Of a stretch of 64,000 bases of DNA, positions 17,218-25,699 are shown piece after piece. Made by a program: the position numbers and the translations under genes. The notes beneath the pieces are model-generated. The model worked only from the letters and a program-made list of their open reading frames with translations, was not told where the DNA came from and made no database searches. Positions within the stretch are counted from its first letter, which is position 1. Each line of letters starts with the position of its first letter. This stretch comes from JAWWPY01 sp033854735 (GTDB lineage: Bacteria > Actinomycetota > Actinomycetes > Streptosporangiales > Streptosporangiaceae). The DNA is taken from the NCBI GenBank assembly GCA_033854735.1, contig JAWWPY010000257.1:50336-114335 (forward strand), written 5' to 3'.

Positions 17218-19514
17218 CGGGTCACCACCCCCCGTTTCCGGGCGACGACAACGCGCGCGCTGAGCGGCATCTCCCGGTCAGGCGACGTGGCCCGTTCCAT
17301 CCGGGGCCGGCCATGGGCGTGGTCTGTTGCTGTCTTCAGCGACAGCGGCACCGGAAGGTCGACCGGGAGCCCGCGGTCCAGGAGGTCTATGGCGCCACCC
17401 GCAGTCGCCAGCGCGCTGTCGAAGCTGGCGCTCCAGCCTTCCTGGCTGGCCGCGGTGCGCGCGTCCGTGACCACCGCGGGACGCATCAGGTCGCGCACGG
17501 CGAGCAGGAGGCACAGATCGAGCGCCAGCCCCTGGAACAGCGCGTGGGCGAGCCAGATCCGCAGGTAGTCGGCGGCCGTGGGGACCAGGACGCCATGTCC
17601 GTTCCTGCGGGCCCGGGCCAGCAGGCCACCTGCGGGCAGGGCTGGAACGCCAAACCATGAGAGGCCGGAGTGCAGGCACAGGCCGGGCCCGGCGGGCGGG
17701 TGGAACAGGGCCCTGGTCGAGCGTTCGAGCTGGTCCTCCGCGCTGCGCCCGGACCAGCCGGCCAGAGCGGTCAGCGCGCTGGGCCAGTCCTGCTCGGAAA
17801 CGACTAAGTCGATGCTGGTGCAGACGTAGTCGCCCCGCAGGCCACCCTTGATCAGGACGGCCGGGATGCCGGCCCGGCGGAGGTGGTCGGTCGCCTGGTG
17901 GAGGTTGCGCGTGAACAACTCACTGGCCATCCGGATTTCCGCCAGCACGCACGGGAACTGCTCCGGGTAGGCGCGGGCCAGGCGCCCTTCGACCCGGTTG
18001 CGGCGGGCCACGGTCAAGGCACGGCGCAACTCCGCGTCTGAGGCCTCACGCGGCGTCCCCCGCCATACGGTGTCGGTCAGCAATGAGACCGCCGACTGGT
18101 ATCCGGTCTCCCGGCGCCTGGGTCCTCCCCATACCGGTCGCCGCGCGTGACGGGCTCCGGGCCGCCCGAAGCGCACCCCGGCCCGCAGTCCGACCAGGGC
18201 CGCAGCCGCCAGCCACAGCACCGGAAGGGGCCGCAGCAGGATCAGCGCTCCCGCCGCCACCAGGGGTTCCACCAAGGGCACCCCGGCGAGCAGCCCGCGT
18301 CCCTCGCGTCGCACGATGCGGTAGCCCAGCAGTGCGAGCGTGGCCACCGCGCCCAGTGCGGCGCCAGCGGCCAGCCCGGTAATACCGCCGGTCCGCCATC
18401 CCGCCAGCAGCGCCACAACGTATCCGGCCAGGCCGGCGCCCAGCCACGGCAGGCAGGAGTAGTCATCCGCGGCCTGGAGAAATGCCGTGGCCAGGGCCAC
18501 GCCGCCGGCCGCCAGGCCGGCCACAGCGGTGAACTTCAGCAACGTCGCCATCGGACCGTACTGGGCCGGGAACACGGCCGAGAGAAGGACCGCTGGCATG
18601 GTGGCCAGGACCGCCGTGAGCGGCAGGGCCACCGCCGCGTACATCCGGACCGCCCGGGCGGCGATCGCCCCCCCGGTAGTGTGCCGCGACAGCAGCGGGA
18701 AGAACGCGGTTGCTACCGCCCCCGCTACGAACAACGGGATCCGCGACAGCGCCGCGCTGGCCTGGTAGCTCGCGGCCACGGCCCGGTCGCCGGGGAGCAT
18801 GGCGACCAGTACCACATCCATCACGGCGAACAGGGAGACCATCCCCTGCAGCCCAGCGATACGAAAGGTGCAACGCCACAAACCGCGGTTGGCCAGGACG
18901 GCCACCCATGGCCTCCCGGCACCCTGCGGTGCGCGTGGCCACCGCAGCAGCATGACGATCCCGCCGATCCCGAAGGCCGCGAGCGCCCCGGTTTCTCGCC
19001 CCCCGGCCACGATCACCAGCAGCAGCCCGGCGAGATTCTTCAGGACGTTCTCGCCGACATAGAGGGCGGAGAGTGTGCGCATGCGCTGCCGGCCCTGCAG
19101 CCAGCCGGTGGTGGCCGTGCCCAGGAAGACCACGAACGTGCTGCCGGACACCGCGAGCGCCGCTGGCAGGCCCCCGAACCGCGTGGCGATGACGCCGACG
19201 GCGGCGGCCGCGATGACCCCGCTTCCTGCGCTGGCCAGCATCGCGAAGCGGATCGCGGCCCCCCGTTCCGGGTTCGAACGAGCACGTGCCATGCTCTGGG
19301 CCAGTACCCAGGGCACAGACACGGTGGCGACGGTCGCGGCCCAGAGGATCAAACCCTGGCCCGCTGCGAAGCGTGAATACGCGGCCACATCCAGCAGGCG
19401 CGTGAGCATCAGCGAATACCCGTAGTTGAGCAGCCCCACGATCACGAAGGCCACGGTGATCCACCGTGCACCATGGGCGGCGACGGACTCGTCCCGCCGG
19501 GCCGCGCCGGTCAT
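17214..19514 (-). CDS. Wzx-like flippase fused to a nucleotidyltransferase-like (NTP_transf_5) domain
   Basis: 766 aa in two parts. Residues about 10-445 form a MOP-superfamily polysaccharide transporter with about 12 membrane segments (VTIAFVIVGLLNYGYSLMLTRLLD-type start, read here as ITVAFVIVGLLNYGY). After an arginine-rich linker (about 445-475), the C-terminal domain (about 475-766) resembles PF14907 nucleotidyltransferases: HLRRAGIPAVLIKGGLRGD followed by the acidic TSIDLVVSEQDW. ATG 19514 is preceded by GAGGAGG and overlaps the previous stop (ATGA). Fusion of a lipid-linked glycan flippase to this domain is unusual. The catalytic aspartates of a true transferase are only partly recognisable. 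Confidence 0.75.
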   Translation of the reverse strand: MTGAARRDESVAAHGARWITVAFVIVGLLNYGYSLMLTRLLDVAAYSRFAAGQGLILWAATVATVSVPWVLAQSMARARSNPERGAAIRFAMLASAGSGVIAAAAVGVIATRFGGLPAALAVSGSTFVVFLGTATTGWLQGRQRMRTLSALYVGENVLKNLAGLLLVIVAGGRETGALAAFGIGGIVMLLRWPRAPQGAGRPWVAVLANRGLWRCTFRIAGLQGMVSLFAVMDVVLVAMLPGDRAVAASYQASAALSRIPLFVAGAVATAFFPLLSRHTTGGAIAARAVRMYAAVALPLTAVLATMPAVLLSAVFPAQYGPMATLLKFTAVAGLAAGGVALATAFLQAADDYSCLPWLGAGLAGYVVALLAGWRTGGITGLAAGAALGAVATLALLGYRIVRREGRGLLAGVPLVEPLVAAGALILLRPLPVLWLAAAALVGLRAGVRFGRPGARHARRPVWGGPRRRETGYQSAVSLLTDTVWRGTPREASDAELRRALTVARRNRVEGRLARAYPEQFPCVLAEIRMASELFTRNLHQATDHLRRAGIPAVLIKGGLRGDYVCTSIDLVVSEQDWPSALTALAGWSGRSAEDQLERSTRALFHPPAGPGLCLHSGLSWFGVPALPAGGLLARARRNGHGVLVPTAADYLRIWLAHALFQGLALDLCLLLAVRDLMRPAVVTDARTAASQEGWSASFDSALATAGGAIDLLDRGLPVDLPVPLSLKTATDHAHGRPRMERATSPDREMPLSARVVVARKRGVVTR

Positions 19515-20923
19515 ACCGGATCCTCCTCGCCGGCACCGCACAGCGCCTCGGTGCTGGTCGACAGCCGGAGCCTGGCCGGCAAGACCTGCGCTCGCCGGAG
19601 CGCCCGGGCCGCTTCAACCTCGTCGCAGCCGGTCAGCAGCACGGTGAGTCCGTCGTGGCCGCTGCTGATCCGGTCGGTCACCCGGAGCGCCTTCCGCAAG
19701 CGCCGTTCCACGTCGTCCAGATCGCCGGGCGGCCACGAGGCCACCGTCGCGAGGTCAACGGAGCGCCGCGGCGACGGCCGGCCCAGTTCCTTGCGTTTGA
19801 TCTCCGACAGCAGCACCCGGGCCAGCCGGTCGGCGCTGTCTTCCCAGGAGAACCTGGCTGCCCACGCCTGGGCCTGGTCCGCGAAGAAGCGGCGGCGCGC
19901 CGGATCTTCGAGTTCATCCAGCGCGCTGACCAGCGCCGCTGACAAGCCATCGCCAGGAGGCACCAGCCATCCGGTCCGGCCATCGCGCACGGCATCCCGC
20001 AGGCCCGGCACGTCATACGCCACCGCTGGCGTGCCCAGCGTGTTGGCCTCCAGCACCGTCAGGCCCCAGCCCTCCGCCAGCGACGGCGCCACTGTCAGCC
20101 AGGCTCGGCTGAGCAGGTCACTCTTGGCCTGCTCCGATACCCGCCCGGGCAGGACCACCGCCTGGTCCAGGCCGAGCCGGCGGACTTGGGCCGCCACGGC
20201 GTCCCGGGCCGGCCCCGTGCCCGCGATGTCCACGCGCAGGCCCGGCCAGCGGCGCAGCAGGTCGGGCACCGCGGCCACGAGAAGGTGCATCTGCTTGTGC
20301 GGGACCAGCCTGGTCACGACCGCGATGGCCGGGGTTGGCGAGCGCGGCACGCGGCTCAGCGGCAGCGGATCGATCCCGTTGGGAACAATGTGCACCGCCC
20401 CGCGCAGACCCAGCTGGCCGCGCATCTCGGCGCGGGTCGAAGGAGAAACCGCGACGAACGGGCTGTCGCGGTACACGCGGCGGGTGACCCGGCCCTCCAG
20501 CACCCGGCCCAGGTGGTTGAGCGGCCAGCGGAAGTACATGTCGAACTGGGCCTGATGCACGTGGTGCAGCACGCAGACGACGGCTGTCCGGGCCGGCAAC
20601 CAGCGCGGTGCGAAGAACGGGATGCCGTTCTGGAAGTCCACCACCGCGTCGTAGCGGTGCCCGTGCCGCTGCAGGTGACGGGCGGCCGCCCGGTACACGC
20701 CGAAGCGGCCGCCTTCGCGGACGACGAGGTAGCCCCTGGTCCAGTCGTACGGCGGTGCGTCCTGGTACTTGGACGTGAACAGCGTCACAAGCGCCCCGGC
20801 GCGGGCAAACCGCTGGGCGATCTGCTCGGCATATGCCTCCGCCCCGCCTGCCGCGGGGTTCGAGAGGTCGCGCCAGTTCAGGAACAGGACCCGGCGCCCG
20901 GCGAGTTCCCCGACCGCGGACAT
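19511..20923 (-). CDS. GT4-family glycosyltransferase with degenerate GGDEF-like tail
   Basis: 470 aa. GT4 domain about 10-395: LNWRDLSNPAAGGAEAYAEQIA, HIVPNGIDPLPLSRV, VTRLVPHKQMHLLVAAVPDLL and the EX7E motif in AEGWGLTVLEANTLGTPAVAY. A tail of about 75 residues contains LRKALRVTDRISSGHDGLTV followed by LLTGCDEVEAARALRRA. This is reminiscent of the part of a GGDEF domain around the active loop, but it lacks GG(D/E)EF. The start ATG 20923 shares one base with the previous stop (TGATG); the longer in-frame extension overlapping the GT2 gene is rejected. Confidence 0.8.
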   Translation of the reverse strand: MSAVGELAGRRVLFLNWRDLSNPAAGGAEAYAEQIAQRFARAGALVTLFTSKYQDAPPYDWTRGYLVVREGGRFGVYRAAARHLQRHGHRYDAVVDFQNGIPFFAPRWLPARTAVVCVLHHVHQAQFDMYFRWPLNHLGRVLEGRVTRRVYRDSPFVAVSPSTRAEMRGQLGLRGAVHIVPNGIDPLPLSRVPRSPTPAIAVVTRLVPHKQMHLLVAAVPDLLRRWPGLRVDIAGTGPARDAVAAQVRRLGLDQAVVLPGRVSEQAKSDLLSRAWLTVAPSLAEGWGLTVLEANTLGTPAVAYDVPGLRDAVRDGRTGWLVPPGDGLSAALVSALDELEDPARRRFFADQAQAWAARFSWEDSADRLARVLLSEIKRKELGRPSPRRSVDLATVASWPPGDLDDVERRLRKALRVTDRISSGHDGLTVLLTGCDEVEAARALRRAQVLPARLRLSTSTEALCGAGEEDPV

Positions 20924-21777
20924 CAGACCGGCCTCCGGCGGGCCAGGCGGAGCACGTCGGCCAGAGCACGTGCGCCGTCGGGCACCGCACGCAGAGTTGA
21001 GCCCTCCCGGTCCGACCACACGACCGGCACCTCCGTGACCGATACGCCTAGCTGTGTGACCGCCCAGAGCAGTTCGATGTCAAAAGCGAACCCGTCGACC
21101 CTCAGCTGGCGGGCGACCGAGCGCACGAGATCTCCGACAAAGAACTTGAACCCACACTGGGTGTCCGCTATCCCGCCCAGGACCCGGTTCGCCATCAACC
21201 GGAACACCGTGCCACCGATGGTGCGATGGAAGGGCTGCCGCTCGGCGTAGATCGCGCCGCCGACCCGCCGGGAGCCGACCACGGCCTGGCAGCTGGTTTC
21301 GAGCAGAGGTAAGACGAAGTCGAGCGTCTCGATGGGCGTGGCCAGATCGGCGTCCATGTAGCCGAGGAAGCGGGCCCGTGAGGTGAGAATCCCACGCCGT
21401 ACCGCTGCGCCCTTCCCAGGCTGGGCACAGCCGATAACGCTGACCAGCACGCGGTTGGAGCGCACCCGGCTGGCCAGGTCGACTGTCCGGTCGACGCTGC
21501 CGTTGTCGATCACGACGAGAGACGACGAATACGGCTGTGCCTCGAGATACTCGATCGTGCGCACGAGCGTGCGCGGCAATCGCCGGGCCTCGTTACGCGC
21601 GGGGATCAGGACTTCGAGATGCCGGGGAGAACGTAAGAGATTCGCCGGGATTCCGGTTTCCGCCCCGGCGGTGTCCGCTAACTCAGCTACCCGGCTGGGC
21701 CGCACCGGTGACAACTCAGCCCCCGGTGGCAACTCAGCAGAGAGTGCCGTGGCGCCATCTGATGACAAATAGGGCAT
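20923..21777 (-). CDS. GT2-family glycosyltransferase (dolichyl-phosphate glucosyltransferase-like)
   Basis: 284 aa. GT-A fold with LEVLIPARNEARRLPRTL, VVIDNGSVDRTVDLA, GKGAAVRRGILTSRARFLGY, the DxD motif MDADLATP, and ADTQCGFKFFVGD, a hallmark of ALG5/GtrB-type polyprenyl-phosphate sugar transferases. No membrane anchor follows. It probably loads a sugar onto polyprenyl phosphate for the GT-C enzymes. ATG 21777 has a GGGGGGAAGGG site upstream. It is the first gene of the leftward operon, and its leader is a duplicate of the one before the Wzx-GT4 gene at 36011; the first codons (MPYLSSD) are also similar (MHNLSSD there). Confidence 0.85.
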   Translation of the reverse strand: MPYLSSDGATALSAELPPGAELSPVRPSRVAELADTAGAETGIPANLLRSPRHLEVLIPARNEARRLPRTLVRTIEYLEAQPYSSSLVVIDNGSVDRTVDLASRVRSNRVLVSVIGCAQPGKGAAVRRGILTSRARFLGYMDADLATPIETLDFVLPLLETSCQAVVGSRRVGGAIYAERQPFHRTIGGTVFRLMANRVLGGIADTQCGFKFFVGDLVRSVARQLRVDGFAFDIELLWAVTQLGVSVTEVPVVWSDREGSTLRAVPDGARALADVLRLARRRPV

Positions 21778-21930
21778 TAGGCCCTTCCCCCCGATGCATT
21801 CAGTACCGCCAGTGATCATTCACTGCGGTAGTCGGTCGGTTCCTAACTGGTTCCAACTGGTAATGAAGCGACGCCCCCACCGAAACTAGAGACGCCCGAC
21901 TCAGTGGGATGGATTACCGCCAGTCCAGTT
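21757..21930 (-). promoter_or_regulatory. Duplicated leader, copy B (upstream of GT2 gene)
   Basis: About 150 bp before the GT2 start, plus its first seven codons, align with copy A at 35991-36149. Shared blocks (plus strand): ATCTGATGACAAAT, CCGATGCAT, CAACTGGTAA, CCACCGAA, AGACGCC and GGGATGGATTACC. A stem can form from GGTAAT (21869-21874 region) and ATTACC (21914-21919 region). It may be a promoter/operator or an RNA leader; no known riboswitch class fits. Confidence 0.6.
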
Positions 21931-22420
21931 TGCCGGGGCGCTCTTCGCTTGGGACCTGATACTGGTACGGCAAACGGCCGTCCAAACTTCGCTGAACTTC
22001 TTCGCCCAGCGTCCTGACCAGCTCTTCTGCCGGTGCCCGAGGGCCGACTGTACACCCTGAGCGGATATCAGGTGAGTGAAAGGACTTTATATGTGATTGA
22101 GGACTGCGGAGCTTCTGTCCCTTTTAGGGCTTATCACAGGATGCGCCTGGGTATGCCGATGATCGTTTCTTCAATGCGACGGACTTGATACCCGGCAGTT
22201 GAACGTCGTCAGCCGGCTTCGGCATTACGCATGCCAAGACAATGTGTGCCGCCTTCATCGGCCCGGCCAGGAGAGCTGAAGAAACTGTCTGATTCCCATT
22301 CAGGTCAGGCCAGACGCACAGCGTGGCCTAGATCGCCGCGGCGGTTTCGATCGCGCCGGTCGCGCGATGTGCTTGCATGGACCCGGCCACCAGACCGGGC
22401 GGAACGAGGTGAGGCGTGGC
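21931..22420. other. Divergent intergenic region, AT-richer than surroundings
   Basis: About 490 bp between the GT2 leader and the rightward endonuclease/phosphatase-like gene, with no supportable ORF. It contains AT-rich stretches (for example around 22080-22100 and 22120-22140) where promoters of both divergent operons probably lie. Confidence 0.5.
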
Positions 22421-23401
22421 GTGAGCGGCTTGGTGGCCCTGGTGCTCGCTGCTGCGGCCCTGCCTGCCCTGGCGGCCCGGGCGCTGGGCGGGCATCCGCC
22501 GAGTCCGCGTCCGCAGCTGGCGGCACTGGCCCCGATCGCGGCGTTGCTGGCCGCCACCGCCGTGGCCGTCGCGGCGACCGCGCGCTGGTGGCTGGCGCTG
22601 CTGCTCGCGTTCCCGGCCGCGATCCTGCTGGCCTGGCAGCTGCCTCCGCTGCGGCGGCCCGGTCAGCGGGCCGCCGCCGGCCGACGGGCCGGGCCAGGTT
22701 CCGGCCCGGGTGTATTCACCCTGCGGGTACTCACCCTGAACGTCCTGGGGGCGCAGGCCGACCCGGCGGCCCTGCTGGGCGCGCTGCGGCGGCACCAGGT
22801 GGATGTGCTCGCCGTCCAGGAGCTGACCCCGGGAATGGTGCGCAAGCTGGCCGATGCCGGCCTGGCCGGCCTGCTGCCCTTCAGCCACCTTTACCCGCAT
22901 CCTGGCTTTCCCGGCCTGGGACTGTGGGCCCGCTGGCCGCTGATCCCGCTGCCAGCGGTAGCGGGCCTGAAAGCACCTGCGCCCCGAGCGCGCATCGAGC
23001 CGCCAGAAGGGCAGCCGGTGACCGTGAGCTCGGTGCACCCAGTCGCCCCGACGAGCGGTAACGACGATCGCTGGGCGCGGGACCTCGCGCTGATCCGGTC
23101 GGTGCTGGGCGGCACCGGCGAGCGGCAGGTGGTCGCCGGTGACTTCAACGCCAGCCGGGATCACCGGCCGTTCCGGGACCTCCTCGCCGCAGGTTTCCTG
23201 GACTGCGCGGACGCCGCCCTGCGCCGGCCGTGGCCCGGCTTCACCTGGCCGGCGGACCGGCTGATCCCTCCGGTGCTGCGACTGGACCATGTGCTGGTCT
23301 CCCGGGCCGGGACCACGGTGCTCGAGGCGCGGACCATCCGGGTGCCGGGCACCGATCACCGCGGCGTCTTCGCCGTTATCGAATTCCGCACGGCAGCCTG
23401 A
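22421..23401 (+). CDS. Membrane-anchored endonuclease/exonuclease/phosphatase family protein
   Basis: 326 aa. Two to three hydrophobic segments (about 1-70), then an EEP domain: LRVLTLNVLGAQ, VDVLAVQELT (metal-binding Glu), VVAGDFNAS, LRLDHVLVS and GTDHRGVFAVI (catalytic His). The active site should face the outside. EEP proteins hydrolyse phosphodiesters, including phospholipids and nucleotides; in this island a lipid-carrier or phospho-glycan substrate is plausible but unproven. GTG 22421 has GAGGTGAGG about 7 nt upstream; an ATG at 22367 would extend it by 18 residues. Confidence 0.75.
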   Translation: MSGLVALVLAAAALPALAARALGGHPPSPRPQLAALAPIAALLAATAVAVAATARWWLALLLAFPAAILLAWQLPPLRRPGQRAAAGRRAGPGSGPGVFTLRVLTLNVLGAQADPAALLGALRRHQVDVLAVQELTPGMVRKLADAGLAGLLPFSHLYPHPGFPGLGLWARWPLIPLPAVAGLKAPAPRARIEPPEGQPVTVSSVHPVAPTSGNDDRWARDLALIRSVLGGTGERQVVAGDFNASRDHRPFRDLLAAGFLDCADAALRRPWPGFTWPADRLIPPVLRLDHVLVSRAGTTVLEARTIRVPGTDHRGVFAVIEFRTAA

Positions 23402-23712
23402 CTATTACGGCGTACCTGCCATATTCAAAGAACCCGGAACAAATTCCAGTATGAAACGGGACAAGCAATGTCGCACCGATCAGGGCGGCTTGCCCCGATT
23501 CGCCATGCCTCTCGCAGAAAGCATTTCCCGCCACCTGTAAACCTCCTACGCGCTAAGGACGTCCCTCATATCAGGGGCAGTTCCAGGCGCTGGCCACGTG
23601 GTGATTTCAAGCGAACTCGTCCTGAAGCATGGTACGGTCCAGCGCACTAGGAGCGGTATTTAGCATGCAGGACGCCATCTGTAAGTATAACAAGCATAAA
23701 GGGGGGCCGACT
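23402..23712. other. AT-richer promoter region of the GT2 operon
   Basis: No coding potential was seen. The last 70 bp include AT-rich elements (TATTTAG near 23657, GTAAGTATAAC near 23683) and the GGGGGG ribosome site. A short hairpin CCCT(catatc)AGGG lies near 23570 and could terminate the preceding gene. Confidence 0.5.
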
Positions 23713-24999
23713 ATGTCCGAGTTGGTTGACATCCACGCGGAATTAGGCCGTCCGCGAAGCTCTACTACAAACGACCTTTCAGACCACGGCGCCGTCGATA
23801 TCAGTGTTGTCATGCCCTGCCTCAACGAGGAAGACAGCGTCGGGCTATGTGTCAGCAAGGCTTGGGAAGGCATACGGAGGACAGGCCTCCGAGGCGAGGT
23901 GATAGTCGCTGACAACGGTTCCACCGACAACTCCCGGGCGGTGGCTGAGGCAGCCGGAGCGCGGGTAGTTCATCAGCCGCGCCGCGGCTACGGCAACGCG
24001 TACATGAAAGGCTTCAGTGCCGCCCGTGGCCGGATCATCGTCATGGGGGATTCCGATGACTCCTACGATTTCACGTCACTCCCGGATGTCGTGCGGCCGC
24101 TCGATCATGGTGCCGACTATGTCCTCGGCTCGCGGTTCGCCGGCCAGATCCGCAAGGGCGCTATGACATGGAGTCATCGTTACGTCGGGAATCCTGTACT
24201 CACCACGATTCTCAACATGCTGTTCAAGCTGAAGGTCAGTGACGCGCACAGTGGCTTCCGTGCCTTTACCAGGCGAGCGCTCGACAAGATGGCCCTGCAA
24301 TGCGAAGGAATGGAATTTGCTTCGGAGATCGTGGTGAAGGCCGCTAGAGCCGATCTCCGGGTGGCCGAGGTCCCCATCACGTATCACCGTCGTATCGGCC
24401 AGTCGAAGCTGAACTCATTCAAGGATGGGTGGCGCCACCTGCGCTTTCTTTTGCTGCTGTCGCCGGATTACCTGTTCGTGATGCCTGGAATAGCCTGCCT
24501 CGCGATCGGCTTCCTGAGCCAGCTCGTCCTCCTCGGCGCGGGTGGCAGCTCGTCCGCGCTGGCCGGAAAGATCATGCTTGCGCTGGTCACGCTGGCCGGA
24601 AGTCAGCTGCTGACCTTCGGCTTGTTCGCCAAGACGTACGCCAAGAGCATCGGCCTGGACAAGAAGAGCCGCATGTCGGAGTGGGTCGAGCGGACGTTCA
24701 CACTGGAGCACGGCCTCGTCTGTGGCGCTGGCCTGTGCACGGTCGGCCTGGCCGTGGTGATCCACCAGTCCGTGGCGGGATGGGGGCCAGTCGCGGCCGG
24801 GGGACTATCCGCGTCCACCACGATCCTGGGGCTGCTGAGCACGGTCCTCGGGGCCAGCGTGTGGTTCGATGCGTTCTTTCTCACCATGTTCCATCTGAAG
24901 CGCCCCTCACCGACGGTCACCCTGCCGCCCCCGGAGTTCGGTGCTGAGCCCCGGGAGGCACCGGCCAGCATCGCGGTCTCAGGGGGCGCGGCAAATTAG
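23713..24999 (+). CDS. GT2-family polyprenyl-phosphate sugar transferase with C-terminal membrane helices
   Basis: 428 aa. GT-A domain about 30-270: VVMPCLNEEDSVGLCV, VIVADNGSTDNSRAVAEAAG, RGYGNAYMKGFSAARGRIIV, MGDSDDSYDF (DxD) and DAHSGFRAFTRRAL. It is followed by about four hydrophobic segments (270-410), as in DPM1/ArnC/GtrB-like enzymes that make polyprenyl-phosphate sugars. ATG 23713 lies 7 nt after AAAGGGGGG; the upstream in-frame extension is rejected. First gene of a rightward three-gene transferase operon. Confidence 0.85.
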   Translation: MSELVDIHAELGRPRSSTTNDLSDHGAVDISVVMPCLNEEDSVGLCVSKAWEGIRRTGLRGEVIVADNGSTDNSRAVAEAAGARVVHQPRRGYGNAYMKGFSAARGRIIVMGDSDDSYDFTSLPDVVRPLDHGADYVLGSRFAGQIRKGAMTWSHRYVGNPVLTTILNMLFKLKVSDAHSGFRAFTRRALDKMALQCEGMEFASEIVVKAARADLRVAEVPITYHRRIGQSKLNSFKDGWRHLRFLLLLSPDYLFVMPGIACLAIGFLSQLVLLGAGGSSSALAGKIMLALVTLAGSQLLTFGLFAKTYAKSIGLDKKSRMSEWVERTFTLEHGLVCGAGLCTVGLAVVIHQSVAGWGPVAAGGLSASTTILGLLSTVLGASVWFDAFFLTMFHLKRPSPTVTLPPPEFGAEPREAPASIAVSGGAAN

Positions 25000-25699
25000 C
25001 CAGGCGGAGCAGGTACGCGGCGGCCGCCCTTCCCGGGTGCGCCGCTTACTTCCGGAGAGCAACGGGCAGCTCGATCTGGAGACGGTGATCCGGGTCCTGT
25101 CGCACGTCTCAATTCTCCGGACGCTGTTGCTGACCGTCCGCCACCGGGGATGGTGCGTCGTTTCGAGGGGCACCCGGCTGAAGGTGGGGAGGGGGTCAAG
25201 AATCCTCATCCCCAGAGGGTCCTTCCTCTTCATGGGCTTCGCTCACTTCACGCCGGTGCCCTGCTCGGTGCATCTGGGCAAGGGCGCCCGGGTCTCCATC
25301 GAAGGCACAGTCCAGATACACCGGGGGACGAGGGTGTTCGTGCACGACGGTGGTCACCTGGAGATTGGGACGCGGTCATTCATCAACGACTGCTCGACCG
25401 TGACTTGCTTCGAGCACATCAAGATCGGCTCGGGATGCGCGATCTCGTGGAACACCAACATCCTCGACACGAATGCCCATGAACTTACCGTCGAGGGGAT
25501 CCCGCGGCCCCCCTCCCGCGGCGTCACCATCGGCGACCACGTGTGGATCGGCACGGGAGCGACCGTCCTCGCCGGAGTGACGATCGGGGACGGGGCCGTT
25601 GTGGCGGCCGGCAGCGTCGTGACCTCGCAGGTCCCGGGTAAGGCGCTGGTGGCCGGCAACCCCGCCCGCGTCATCCGCGAGGACGCGGCATGGCGGTAA
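24941..25699 (+). CDS. Hexapeptide-repeat (LbH) acyltransferase
   Basis: Up to 252 aa. Left-handed beta-helix O-acetyltransferase with imperfect hexapeptide turns from about residue 75, ending in GVTIGDHVWIGTGATVLAGV TIGDGAVVAAGSVVTSQV and the PGKALVAGNPARVI signature of the NodL/CatB/WcaF group (written here in two runs). It probably acetylates the glycan. The GTG 24941 start has a GGAG 4 nt upstream and lies inside the previous gene; a GTG at 25037 would remove an arginine-rich leader and may be the real start. It overlaps the next gene by 10 nt. Confidence 0.8.
   Translation: MLSPGRHRPASRSQGARQISQAEQVRGGRPSRVRRLLPESNGQLDLETVIRVLSHVSILRTLLLTVRHRGWCVVSRGTRLKVGRGSRILIPRGSFLFMGFAHFTPVPCSVHLGKGARVSIEGTVQIHRGTRVFVHDGGHLEIGTRSFINDCSTVTCFEHIKIGSGCAISWNTNILDTNAHELTVEGIPRPPSRGVTIGDHVWIGTGATVLAGVTIGDGAVVAAGSVVTSQVPGKALVAGNPARVIREDAAWR

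Noticed and set aside
21757..21930. Known riboswitch (c-di-GMP GEMM or second ydaO) for the duplicated leader
   Set aside because: None of the GEMM signature blocks or the ydaO GGTAGGG/CAGCTAAC blocks are present.
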